The position numbers were made by a program, and so were the translations under genes. Positions 17,303 to 25,847 of a stretch of 64,000 nt of DNA are shown piece by piece. The notes below the pieces were generated by a model. That model made no database searches. It was not told the DNA's origin and worked only from the letters and a program-made list of their open reading frames with translations. The stretch comes from DASQZT01 sp963728965 (GTDB taxonomy: Bacteria > Acidobacteriota > Terriglobia > Bryobacterales > Bryobacteraceae), in the NCBI GenBank assembly GCA_963728965.1, contig CAVSMH010000006.1, positions 806,001 to 870,000 on the forward strand, in the 5' to 3' direction. How positions within the stretch are numbered: the stretch's first letter is position 1; every line of letters begins with the position of its first letter.

Positions 17303-18955
17303 TTAGTTCTTGGGAGATGCCGACTGTGCCGTGGCTGTAGCGGTGCTGCCCTGGGCTTCGGCGCTGACGGCATTGCCTGTGGTTCGCGTCAGATGCAACG
17401 CCAACGGCGCCACTTCGAAGGGCATCTTCTCCCTCGCCGAGAGGAACGTGACGGGCCCTGTCTTGATAAGGGTAATCTGGCTGGTCCACACATCCAGCTT
17501 GATACGGGAACCGAGCGGCAGTGCGGCGATCTGTTCGATCTTGTTTTCTTCGAGGGGTGGCGCCTTCTTGACCAGTTCCTCCAGGCGGGCCATGTTGCTG
17601 CCACTGGCGAACTGGTTCCCCAGGTTGGCCTGCACCAAGCTCGGGAGGTTGGCCATGCGGCTGGTCAGCACCTTCAGGAACAACCCCGCGTTGCCCAGTT
17701 TGTCGGCATAGGGCGAGTTGGAGAGGATCTCCACGGCCCGGTTTCCAGCGGCTTCCATTTCCTGGGGAGTGCGGTTCAGGTGCATCTTCTGCAGCAGTTC
17801 CGTATCATCGAACATGATCCGGTCGCCGAAGGCATAGGACGTCGCCGTCCGGTGGCCAAGCGCAATGTGCGCCAGTTCCTCGGCCAGGACCATCGCCAGG
17901 CTCGCTTCATCAGGCAGCACATCCACCAGCCCGCGGCTGATAACGATGGTCTGGCCGATGGAGAACGTCTCGAACGGTGTAGTCAGCAGAACCCGGCACT
18001 GCACATCGAGATTGATATGATTGGTTGCCATCAGATTGTTGACGACCGTGTTCAGCACCTGCTCAAGCTCACCTTTCGGCGACAGGAGACTGCTCCTTTC
18101 CAGGCGCAGAATCACGTTTTGCTCGGCCTGCTTCTCCCAACGGCGTTGGCTCTCTACAGGCGAAATGTCCTCGGAACCGGATTTGTCCACAACCGGAGCC
18201 TTGGACTCGATCAGCACGTCGGAGAGCTCGTCCAGTTTGTTGCTGCGCACCGGATTGTAGCCCCACAGCCGGGTTTGCGCCTTGAACCTCGGCTTCGCAC
18301 CCGCCGTCTCGCCATCGGTCGCCTCTTCCACGTACACGAAGGCCGGCACCCACAAATCCGGCGCTACGTTGACTCTCCAGGAGTCGAAATGGAAGAACAG
18401 CCAGGACGACTTGCTCCGGGTGTAGGTTCCGTTGAAGCGCGCGATGCGGAAGTCCTGGTCTTCCACCCAGATCGTTCCCATGAACTTGCCGGAGGCCTTT
18501 TTGTCCTTGGGCGCGACCTCGAACACCAACGTTCGCACATCGCCCAGGAATTCCCTGCGCGAATAATTGAATTCGTAGGTTGCCCGACTGAAATCGTTAG
18601 CATCCGGCACTACCATCTGGGCCCATCCGGTGGGCAGGAACGTGATGGTATGTTTGGAGCGGGACTTCTTCTGAAAGCCCGCGCTCAGCGCGATTCCGTT
18701 CTGGCTGGCGCCCTTGGCGAAATCGAGCCGGCCCAGCATATAGTGATCTTTGGTGAGTGACGTGCCGTTCTCGTCGTCCTCTCCGAATTCCTGGATATAC
18801 GTTTCCAGAAACGGCTGAAGGGTTTTGATCTTGCCCAGAAACTCCTGCTCTCCCGCCACGATGCGATCGACGATCTGGCCGACCTTATCCTGTTCCTGGC
18901 AGCTCGCGGGCCCGATCAGCGCCAATGTCAACAACAAACGAGTTCCCTTGGTCAT
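17303..18955 (-). CDS. M48-like peptidase homologue with degenerate zinc site, secreted
   Basis: 550 residues with a hydrophobic signal sequence at 5-18 ending in PASC (a weak lipobox at best). The N-terminal half carries a beta-rich domain of a kind found in Acidobacterial secreted proteins. Residues 310-415 align with the M48 core: S-R-G-L-V-D-V-L then D-E-A-S-L-A-M-V-L-A-E-E-L-A-H-I-A-L-G-H at 349-368. The HExxH motif reads EELAH, its first His replaced by Glu359 (codon GAG), and the downstream E-A-D ligand region reads E-M-E-A-A-G. With two of the metal-site elements altered it is unlikely to be an active zinc protease; it may be a binding or chaperone homologue. It lies between a TonB-like gene and thiG. 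Confidence 0.7.
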   Translation of the reverse strand: MTKGTRLLLTLALIGPASCQEQDKVGQIVDRIVAGEQEFLGKIKTLQPFLETYIQEFGEDDENGTSLTKDHYMLGRLDFAKGASQNGIALSAGFQKKSRSKHTITFLPTGWAQMVVPDANDFSRATYEFNYSRREFLGDVRTLVFEVAPKDKKASGKFMGTIWVEDQDFRIARFNGTYTRSKSSWLFFHFDSWRVNVAPDLWVPAFVYVEEATDGETAGAKPRFKAQTRLWGYNPVRSNKLDELSDVLIESKAPVVDKSGSEDISPVESQRRWEKQAEQNVILRLERSSLLSPKGELEQVLNTVVNNLMATNHINLDVQCRVLLTTPFETFSIGQTIVISRGLVDVLPDEASLAMVLAEELAHIALGHRTATSYAFGDRIMFDDTELLQKMHLNRTPQEMEAAGNRAVEILSNSPYADKLGNAGLFLKVLTSRMANLPSLVQANLGNQFASGSNMARLEELVKKAPPLEENKIEQIAALPLGSRIKLDVWTSQITLIKTGPVTFLSAREKMPFEVAPLALHLTRTTGNAVSAEAQGSTATATAQSASPKN

Positions 18956-18983
18956 ACCTGTCTATCGGCAGGGCCCGGTTTCC

Positions 18984-20018
18984 TCAATAGGCCAGGCTGA
19001 AAAGGATTCGCGCGACGGCGGGGGAATCCACGGCATGGCCATCCCGCTCGGCGGGTTTGAACCGGATATTGGCGGCCGCCTGGATGGCGGCCTCGTCCAG
19101 GCCATGACCGAGGCCCTGCACCACGCGCAGCACCCGAACCTTCGCCGCCGCCGTGAAAACTACCTCGACCAGCACCTCTCCTTCGATCTTCAACTTTCTC
19201 GCCTCATCGCTGTAGAGCGGGCGCGGCTTGAAGAGGATTTCGACTTCCACGGGGTGTGCCTGAAAGGACTGACGCCTGGCCGCGGGTTGCTGGATCGATA
19301 CGCTGCCGAACCCACCGGCGTGCACGGCCGGCGCCACCATTTCCGCCGCCGGTTTCGGAACGGTGCCGCCGAACCCCGCCCGGACCGTCGCCAGATTCCG
19401 GCGCGGAGCCGGGATCACTGCCTGTGCATCGGCGAACCCTGAGGGGGTGACTTCCGACTCCACGATTGCTGGTGCTTGGCGTACTTCCGTCGCGCCGAAC
19501 AATCCGGTGCTGGTGGATTGCCGCCGAGGCGGCGCCGCCTGGGCGGTCGCGACCGGAAGAAACGAGCCTGTATCGACCGGGAGCGCGGCTTTCGGTGCGG
19601 CTGGCGGAGCCGGTGCGATCCCCGAAAATACGTCGGTTTGAATCGCCGGCCGCACCGCCGGCGGCGCAGCCGCGGGAACCAGCAGAGGAGAAGTCCCTGC
19701 CGCAACCCGCAACTTGGGGACGGGAGCGGGCGGAGGAGCGGGAATTGTCACTGGACGAACGGGAAGCGCAACGCGAGGCACCACGAGCGCGTGCCTTCGC
19801 CGCAGCGCAGGCAGCCGAGTCACGCGGCGGGCGACCGGCTTCGCTTTCGCGACCGTATTTGTCGGGACAAACACCGCGACGAAGGACTTGGAGGCTATCT
19901 CCACTACCGGTGACCACACCCACACCATACTGAGCAGCACTGCCCCTGCCACGTGGATCAGGATGCTGGGAATAAACGAGCGGCGGGCCCGGGGCGGGGC
20001 CAGGGTTTGACAGAACAC
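18984..20018 (-). CDS. TonB family energy transducer
   Basis: 344 residues: short cytoplasmic N-terminus, one membrane helix (about 18-36), a long Pro/Ala/Val-rich periplasmic linker (40-250) and a C-terminal TonB domain (about 255-344) with Y-S-D-E-A-R-K-L-K-I-E-G-E-V-L-V-E-V-V-F and D-E-A-A-I-Q-A-A-A-N-I-R-F-K-P. TonB carries proton-motive energy from ExbBD to outer-membrane receptors; the window has an Oar-like receptor at 40035 but no exbBD, so partners are elsewhere. The M48-like gene follows 28 bases downstream. It is divergent from the sugar-nucleotide operon. Confidence 0.9.
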   Translation of the reverse strand: MFCQTLAPPRARRSFIPSILIHVAGAVLLSMVWVWSPVVEIASKSFVAVFVPTNTVAKAKPVARRVTRLPALRRRHALVVPRVALPVRPVTIPAPPPAPVPKLRVAAGTSPLLVPAAAPPAVRPAIQTDVFSGIAPAPPAAPKAALPVDTGSFLPVATAQAAPPRRQSTSTGLFGATEVRQAPAIVESEVTPSGFADAQAVIPAPRRNLATVRAGFGGTVPKPAAEMVAPAVHAGGFGSVSIQQPAARRQSFQAHPVEVEILFKPRPLYSDEARKLKIEGEVLVEVVFTAAAKVRVLRVVQGLGHGLDEAAIQAAANIRFKPAERDGHAVDSPAVARILFSLAY

Positions 20019-20103
20019 GTTCGATTCTCCTGCTCCAATATCGGCACAATCCGCCCGGCACTATAGTGTTGCGATAATAGTCGATCCAAAAGGAGCACCT
20101 TTC

Positions 20104-20952
20104 GTGCGAATCAGAAAAGCGGTGATCACGGCCGCGGGACAACAGCAGAGAGCGCTACCGTTGCAGACCGTCATCGACCGGGACGGGCAGGAGAAGTCGA
20201 TTCTGAGCGTGCTCATTGAGCAGGCCCTGGGGGCCAACGTTCAGGAGATCTGCGTGGTGGTTTGGCCGGGCGACGCCGAGCGCTATGCACAGGCTGCCGG
20301 GCGGCATGCCGGCAGCGTGCGCTTCGTGCCGCAACCGGCACCGCTGGGGTACGGAAACGCCATCTATTGCGCCCGCGAATTCATCGGAGGCGCGCCGTTT
20401 CTACACATGGTGGGCGACCACCTTTATATGAGCTTCGATGCCCGCGCGAGCGCGCAGCGCCTGGTTGAGGTCGCAGAGGCAGAGGAATGCTCGGTTTCCG
20501 GTGTGCAGGTTACCCGCGAGAGCTTGCTGCCTCGGTTTGGAACGGTAGCGGGGCGCCGCGTCGCGGGGAAGCAGGGGCTGTACCGCGTGGAGACGGTCAT
20601 CGAAAAGCCCAGCCCGACAGAAGCCGAACAGCGCCTCACCGTGCCCGGAATCCGCGCCGGCTATTATCTCTGTTTCATGGGCATCCATGTGTTCACCCCC
20701 ACCGTCATGGACCTGTTGGAGCAGGGACCCGCCACACTCTCCGCGGCGCTTGCCGGGCTGGCCCGGCGTGAGCAGTATCTGGCCATGGAGCAAGAAGGAC
20801 GGCGCTACGACCTGGGCGCCCGCTACGGGCTGCTGGTCGCGCAAATGGGGTTGGCGCTGAACGGGCGGGACCGCGCCCAGGTCCTCTCCCAGCTTCTGGA
20901 ATTGCTGGCGGATCGCGAGATCGCCACCGTCCCGGCGGGAGGCGAACGGTGA
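20104..20952 (+). CDS. GalU-like sugar-1-phosphate nucleotidyltransferase
   Basis: 282 residues, GTG start with AAGGAG eight bases upstream. The Rossmann-like nucleotidyltransferase fold is clear: A-V-I-T-A-A-G at 6-12, then the substrate lysine region replaced by Q-Q-Q-R-A-L-P-L-Q-T-V (GalU has G-x-G-T-R-x-L-P-x-T-K), H-M-V-G-D-H-L-Y at 102-109 in place of the usual DD metal pair, and a V-I-E-K-P segment typical of GalU. The G-x-G-T-R loop and the Lys after P-x-T are changed, so catalysis could be altered. The stop overlaps the GTG start of the following kinase-pyrophosphorylase fusion by four bases, so the two proteins are made together, possibly as partner subunits. Confidence 0.8.
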   Translation: MRIRKAVITAAGQQQRALPLQTVIDRDGQEKSILSVLIEQALGANVQEICVVVWPGDAERYAQAAGRHAGSVRFVPQPAPLGYGNAIYCAREFIGGAPFLHMVGDHLYMSFDARASAQRLVEVAEAEECSVSGVQVTRESLLPRFGTVAGRRVAGKQGLYRVETVIEKPSPTEAEQRLTVPGIRAGYYLCFMGIHVFTPTVMDLLEQGPATLSAALAGLARREQYLAMEQEGRRYDLGARYGLLVAQMGLALNGRDRAQVLSQLLELLADREIATVPAGGER

Positions 20953-23900
20953 GCCGGCTCACCGATATCATCACCGCAAAAAGGCCGGGGATCCGAAACC
21001 GGTCGCTCGAAAGCGTTTGCGGCGGTCTTCCGCTGGGGGAGTTGCTTCGGGAATGCGAGGACCTCGACCGGTTTCGAAGGTCCAGCGACAATCTCTATGA
21101 ACGGGTGCGCGCGCTCTTCTTTCTCTACGCCATTCATCGCTTCCACATCCCGCTCGGCGAGCAGGCCCGGGGCGGCACGGCGATTCCCTTTGCGGGCTAC
21201 ACCGCCCTGCTGAAGCGGCGGTTCGAGGAGGCCATCGACACGTTCCTGGGGGCCCAAACTGCGGGTGGCCCGGGGGCCGCCATTTCGAGCGCCCTTGCTG
21301 CCGGATACCGCGCCCTGGGCTTTCAGACGCTGGCCGACCAGGTGCGGCGCAGTGTGCGCTCGGTGCGCGGAAACCAATGGATGTTCCGCGCGGCCCATCC
21401 GGCGGACTATCCTCTGCGCCTGCGCCCGGAGCTGACTACCAGGGAAAACGGCAGCCTGTTGTTTCCGGTGCTGCGCGAAACCACGCCGGTGCGCATGGAC
21501 CTGACCCACAGCGGATGGAGCGACATCTTTTTCCTCGGCATGGATTTTCCTGAAGGTGCGCGGGTGCTGAACGTGTCCATCGATTTGACGGTGCGCGCCG
21601 CGGGAACGCCGAGCGCTCCCAAGCCGCCCGTGGAAGCGTACTTTCGCGTCATCGACCGGCCGGTCCTGCGGCTGGCGAGCGTGGATCTCCAGGCTGCCGC
21701 CGAGATCGGCTCCATTGCCGAAGTGTTTGACTTCGCGCGCGATTACCTGGGCCTGCTGAAGGCGGCAGTGATCGCGTCGGGCATCGTGCCGCCCGGTATG
21801 GAAGGCGCCACCGAGCCCCTCAGCGACCTGCTCGCGACGCTCACCGGCATGCCGGGACACGGCATCGAAATCGTCAGCAAGGTGAACGATATCCCCAAGG
21901 GGTCGCGTCTGGCCGTTTCGACGAGCCTTTTGGCCTGCCTCATCGCGGTGGCGATGCGCGCCACCCACCAGGTGCACGCGCTTACCGGCGGACTGGAAGA
22001 GACGGACCGTCGCCTAGTGGCAGCGCGCGCGATTTTGGGCGAGTGGCTGGGCGGTTCAGGCGGCGGCTGGCAGGATTCGGGCGGCGTATGGCCCGGCATC
22101 AAGCTCATCTACGGGGTGTGTGCCGAGGAAGGCGACCCCGAAAGCGGCATCAGCCGCGGCCGCCTGCTGCCCAACCACCAGGTGTTCACGCCGCAGGAGG
22201 TCTCCCCGGCCACCCGCGAAAAGCTGCAAAGAAGTCTGGTTCTGGTGCACGGCGGGATGGCGCAGGACGTCGGACCCATCCTGGAAATGGTCACCGAGAA
22301 GTATCTGCTTCGATCCGAAACCGAATGGCGCGGGAGGCAGGAAGCCATCGGCATTCTGGACGAGATCGTGGCGCTGCTGAAGGAGGGCGACATTCGCGCC
22401 ATCGGCGCCGCCACACATCGCAACTTCGATGGCCCTATCCAGACCATCATCCCGTGGGCCGGCAACGCCTATACGAGCACCCTGATCCGCCGCATTCGCC
22501 GCGAGATGGGCGAGGATTTCTGGGGGTTCTGGATGCTTGGCGGCATGTCCGGCGGCGGCATGGGGTTCCTCTTCCGTCCGGAAAGCAAGAGGGCGGCCCA
22601 GGACCGGCTGCACGCCATCATGCGGGAGACCAGGCAGGAGATGGAGCACGCCGTCCCGTTCGCCATGGAGCCCGTGGTCTACGATTTCTCGATCAACGAG
22701 TGCGGCACCCAGGCGAGGTTACTGCAAGGCGATGCGGCGCTGCTGCCGGCCGAATACTACGTCCTGGCCGTGCCTCCGCTCATCCGCACCGCCACCCACC
22801 TGATTTCGCCGGTACGCCGGGCCGAGCTGAGCCGCTTCACCTCCGCGTGCCGCGACGAGGGGGAATTTTCGGGCATGGTGCAGCACCTGTTCGATCACCT
22901 GCTGCCGCGCAGCCAGGAACGGGAGGCAGGCGCCGCGCAGAGTCTCGAATCGCTGCTGGAGAGCTACGGGTTCGATCGGGGGCAGCACGAGCAGATCCAG
23001 AGCGACTTGCGCGGCGGGCGCATCGGCCTCGCTCAGAACCGGCTGCCGGTGAACACCAGCATTGAGGACGTTCCCCCCGAAGCCATCGCGGAAAGGACCC
23101 GTGCTGCGGAATTCGAGGGGCGCTACCGCCGAATCGGCATGGAAGCGCTGGCCGCGGGCGCGGTGGCTGTGGTAACCCTCGCCGGCGGTGTGGGCAGCCG
23201 GTGGACCAAGGGCGCCGGGGTGGTGAAGGCGTTGAATCCGTTTTCGAAGCTCGGTGGCGCACACCGCAGCTTCATCGAGGTGCACCTGGCGAAAAGCCGG
23301 CGCACGGGCCGCGCGTCAGGCTCCCTGCTGCCGCATATCTTCACGACCAGCTACCTGACTCACGAAGCCATCGAACAGCACCTTGCCTCCCATATGCATT
23401 ACGGTTATTCCGGTCCGTTGGTGCTGTCTCGCGGTCGTGCTATCGGGCTGCGCCTGGTGCCCATGGAGCGCGACCTGCGCTTCGCCTGGGAGGAGATGCC
23501 GCAGCAGCTTCTCGATGAGCAGGCGCAGAAGGTTCGCGAGAGCCTGCACGCCACTCTGATCGGGTGGGCGCGGCAGGCCGGCGAGGGCGGCGACTATACC
23601 GACAACGTGCCCATGCAGTGCCTGCATCCGGTCGGCCACTGGTACGAGGTGCCGAACCTGTTGCGCAACGGCGTCCTGGCGGGGCTCATCGCCGATCGCC
23701 CCGGTCTGAAATACATGATGATCCACAATATCGACACGGCGGGTGCGGATGTGGATCCGGCGCTGCTCGGCTACCACATCGCCGAAGGCGCGAGCATGAC
23801 GACGGAGGTGATTCCGCGTCACATCGAAGACCGCGGCGGCGGGCTGGCCCGAGTGGACGACCGGCTGCGCCTGGTGGAAGGTCTGGCCCTGCCTGACGAC

Positions 23901-24290
23901 GAAGTGGAATCGCGGCTGTCCTACTACAACAGCGCCACTTACTGGCTCGACATCGACCAGTTCCTGCGCGTACTCGGCATCGCTCGCGACGACCTGGGCA
24001 ATGCCGGCGCCGTCCACGATGCCGTGCGCAATCTGGCGTTGCGCATGCCAACCTACATCACGTTGAAGGACGTGAAAAAGCGCTGGGGCAAGGGACAGGA
24101 GGATGTATTTCCGGTGGCGCAGTTCGAAAAGCTGTGGGGGGACATGACGGCCCTTCCGGAACTGAAGTGCCGGTTCGTGGCGGTGCCGCGCATGCGCGGA
24201 CAGCAACTGAAGGAGCCCGCGCAGCTGGATGGCTGGCTACGCGATGGCTCCGCGGCGTATGTCGAGTCTCTGTGCGCCTGGACCGATTGA
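20949..24290 (+). CDS. Fusion: GHMP sugar kinase + UTP-sugar-1-P uridylyltransferase
   Basis: 1,113 residues, GTG start overlapping the previous stop. Residues 1-170 are unassigned helices. From about 180 a fucokinase-like GHMP kinase is seen: V-R-M-D-L-T-H-S-G-W-S-D at 181-192, P-K-G-S-R-L-A-V-S-T-S-L at 316-327 (ATP loop), G-E-W-L-G-G-S-G-G-G-W-Q-D at 364-376, and GHMP motif 3 as L-G-G-M-S-G-G-G-M-G-F at 530-540. From about 720 a UDPGP-type pyrophosphorylase follows: T-L-A-G-G-V-G-S-R-W at 743-752 with K760-A-L as the substrate lysine region. A kinase joined to a pyrophosphorylase would turn a free sugar into a UDP-sugar in two steps, like the fucose enzyme Fkp but in reverse domain order and with a UTP-type transferase. 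The sugar is unknown (galactose, arabinose or a uronic acid are candidates). Confidence 0.8.
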   Translation: MSRLTDIITAKRPGIRNRSLESVCGGLPLGELLRECEDLDRFRRSSDNLYERVRALFFLYAIHRFHIPLGEQARGGTAIPFAGYTALLKRRFEEAIDTFLGAQTAGGPGAAISSALAAGYRALGFQTLADQVRRSVRSVRGNQWMFRAAHPADYPLRLRPELTTRENGSLLFPVLRETTPVRMDLTHSGWSDIFFLGMDFPEGARVLNVSIDLTVRAAGTPSAPKPPVEAYFRVIDRPVLRLASVDLQAAAEIGSIAEVFDFARDYLGLLKAAVIASGIVPPGMEGATEPLSDLLATLTGMPGHGIEIVSKVNDIPKGSRLAVSTSLLACLIAVAMRATHQVHALTGGLEETDRRLVAARAILGEWLGGSGGGWQDSGGVWPGIKLIYGVCAEEGDPESGISRGRLLPNHQVFTPQEVSPATREKLQRSLVLVHGGMAQDVGPILEMVTEKYLLRSETEWRGRQEAIGILDEIVALLKEGDIRAIGAATHRNFDGPIQTIIPWAGNAYTSTLIRRIRREMGEDFWGFWMLGGMSGGGMGFLFRPESKRAAQDRLHAIMRETRQEMEHAVPFAMEPVVYDFSINECGTQARLLQGDAALLPAEYYVLAVPPLIRTATHLISPVRRAELSRFTSACRDEGEFSGMVQHLFDHLLPRSQEREAGAAQSLESLLESYGFDRGQHEQIQSDLRGGRIGLAQNRLPVNTSIEDVPPEAIAERTRAAEFEGRYRRIGMEALAAGAVAVVTLAGGVGSRWTKGAGVVKALNPFSKLGGAHRSFIEVHLAKSRRTGRASGSLLPHIFTTSYLTHEAIEQHLASHMHYGYSGPLVLSRGRAIGLRLVPMERDLRFAWEEMPQQLLDEQAQKVRESLHATLIGWARQAGEGGDYTDNVPMQCLHPVGHWYEVPNLLRNGVLAGLIADRPGLKYMMIHNIDTAGADVDPALLGYHIAEGASMTTEVIPRHIEDRGGGLARVDDRLRLVEGLALPDDEVESRLSYYNSATYWLDIDQFLRVLGIARDDLGNAGAVHDAVRNLALRMPTYITLKDVKKRWGKGQEDVFPVAQFEKLWGDMTALPELKCRFVAVPRMRGQQLKEPAQLDGWLRDGSAAYVESLCAWTD

Positions 24291-24291
24291 C

Positions 24292-24947
24292 AGGCGCCGC
24301 CCGCAGACTCGCCGAAAATGGTGACATTGCCTGGATCGCCACCGAACGCGGCGATGTTCTGCTTGACCCACTTCAGGGCGGCGATCTGATCCATGTAGGC
24401 GTAGTTGCCCTTAGTCTCTTCCGGATGCTCGCGGCTCAGCGCCGGGAAGGCGAAGAAGCCGATTCGCCCGAGGCGATAGTTGAAGGAGACCAGAATGACG
24501 TCGCGCTTGTCGAAACCAACCCCCCGACGTGGTTGAATTGGAACTGCTGCCGAAAAGGAAGGCGCCGCCGTAGATCCACACCATCACAGGCAGCTTTGCG
24601 CCCGAGGTTGCTCCCGAAGGTCGCCACAGATTGAGATACAGGCAATCTTCCGACGATGTCGGCGCCATCGATCCGCGGCCGCCCTGCGAACAATCCGAGC
24701 CGAACTTGCTTGCATCCCGTTCTCCCTCCCACGAAGCCACGGGCTGTGGCGGGCGCCAGCGATCGGAACCGACAGGTGCGGCGGCGTAAAGGAATGCCCT
24801 TGTAACTTGTGACATCCCCTCGGTCACCCCGCGCACAATTCCCGAGGCAGTACGAACGGCAGGCGCCGTGAGCGCGGGCGTCTGCGCAGTCGCCGAACTA
24901 AGCAGGACGGCGGGCAACAGCCAAAACGCGATCGGATGACTCATCAT
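24292..24947 (-). pseudogene. Carboxylesterase type B remnant, frameshifted and truncated
   Basis: N-terminal half of a secreted type B carboxylesterase: signal peptide from the ATG at 24945-24947 (or the adjacent one), S-E-D-C-L-Y-L-N-L-W-R-P, the oxyanion segment V-M-V-W-I-Y-G-G-A-F-L-F-G, then a frame change inside a run of six C on the plus strand near 24523. The second frame continues as F-D-K-R-D-V-I-L-V-S-F-N-Y-R-L-G and reaches the nucleophile elbow F-G-E-S-A-G-G at about 24310, where homology ends two bases after the stop of the fusion gene. The C-terminal half with the acid and His of the triad is missing, so this is a relic. Confidence 0.85.
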
Positions 24948-24972
24948 GATCTTGTCTGCATGGCCTTTCGCT

Positions 24973-25800
24973 TCATTTCTTCTCAAACACTTCCCGCGCC
25001 ACGCCAATGGCGGTTACCGCGTTTGGCCAGCCGGTGTAGAACGCCAGGTGCGTGATCGTTTCGATCAACTCCTCCTGCGTGACGCCGTTATCACGGGCGA
25101 TGCGGAGGTGGGGCCGAAGTTGATCCGGACGGTTCAGCGCAATCAGCGCCGCAACAGTCACCAGGCTTCGATCACGCTTCGACAGCTCCGGACGCTCCCA
25201 AACGTCGCCGTACAGCACGTTATCGGTAAGCTCGGCCAATTTGGGCGCGAAGTCGCCAATCGCTGCTTGTGACGGCCGAGGCTTCGGGCCGGCGGTCCCG
25301 GCCGCCGTCTGGTCACGAAGCGGTGCGCCGTACTGTGCATCACTCACCTTCTCCATCCAGTCAACCGACTTGCCGTCGAACTGCTCCACAATGGCGATGT
25401 GTGTCATCGAGCTGTTCGGCCCAGCCCCGTGCCAGTGCTTCTGACCGGCGGGGATCCAGACTACATCCCCCTGCCGGATTTCGTCTACCGGGTCGCCCCA
25501 CCGCTGCACGCGGCCCGTGCCGGCCGTAACAATCAGGAGTTGGCCCAACGGGTGCATATGCCACGCGGTTCGTGCGCCGGGATCAAACGTCACCCGGGCG
25601 CCGGACATCCGAGCCGGCGCGTCCATTTGGAATGAAGACTCAATCCGTACGGAGCCGGTGAAGTTGTCGGTCGACGCGCGCTGGGGAGGGCGCACGCCAC
25701 TTCGCGTGATTCTGATCATTTCCCGTTCTCTCGGTGTCTGGCTAGGAGCGTCTGACGCGAGCATGCAAACCGAGATCGCAATCGCTGAATAGAATCTCAT
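24973..25800 (-). CDS. Secreted cupin - carboxymuconolactone decarboxylase-like fusion
   Basis: 275 residues. Signal peptide 1-20 (M-R-F-Y-S-A-I-A-I-S-V then A-P-S-Q). Cupin at about 60-140 with metal-ligand pattern W-H-M-H-P-L-G-Q and later P-A-G-Q-K-H-W-H-G. CMD-like AhpD fold at about 180-270: L-I-A-L-N-R-P-D-Q-L-R-P-H-L-R-I-A-R-D-N-G-V-T, E-E-L-I-E-T-I-T-H-L-A-F-Y-T-G-W-P. The AhpD CxxC pair is absent, so not an alkylhydroperoxidase; likely a decarboxylase or isomerase-type enzyme or a small-molecule binder acting outside the cytoplasm. This cupin-CMD fusion is known in soil bacteria, often beside aldo/keto reductases, as here. It is one of the few intact genes of the decay island. Confidence 0.88.
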   Translation of the reverse strand: MRFYSAIAISVCMLASDAPSQTPREREMIRITRSGVRPPQRASTDNFTGSVRIESSFQMDAPARMSGARVTFDPGARTAWHMHPLGQLLIVTAGTGRVQRWGDPVDEIRQGDVVWIPAGQKHWHGAGPNSSMTHIAIVEQFDGKSVDWMEKVSDAQYGAPLRDQTAAGTAGPKPRPSQAAIGDFAPKLAELTDNVLYGDVWERPELSKRDRSLVTVAALIALNRPDQLRPHLRIARDNGVTQEELIETITHLAFYTGWPNAVTAIGVAREVFEKK

Positions 25801-25847
25801 TTTTCATCCCTTCTGCATCTGCTCTTGGCGCTACACTTTCAAAACGC

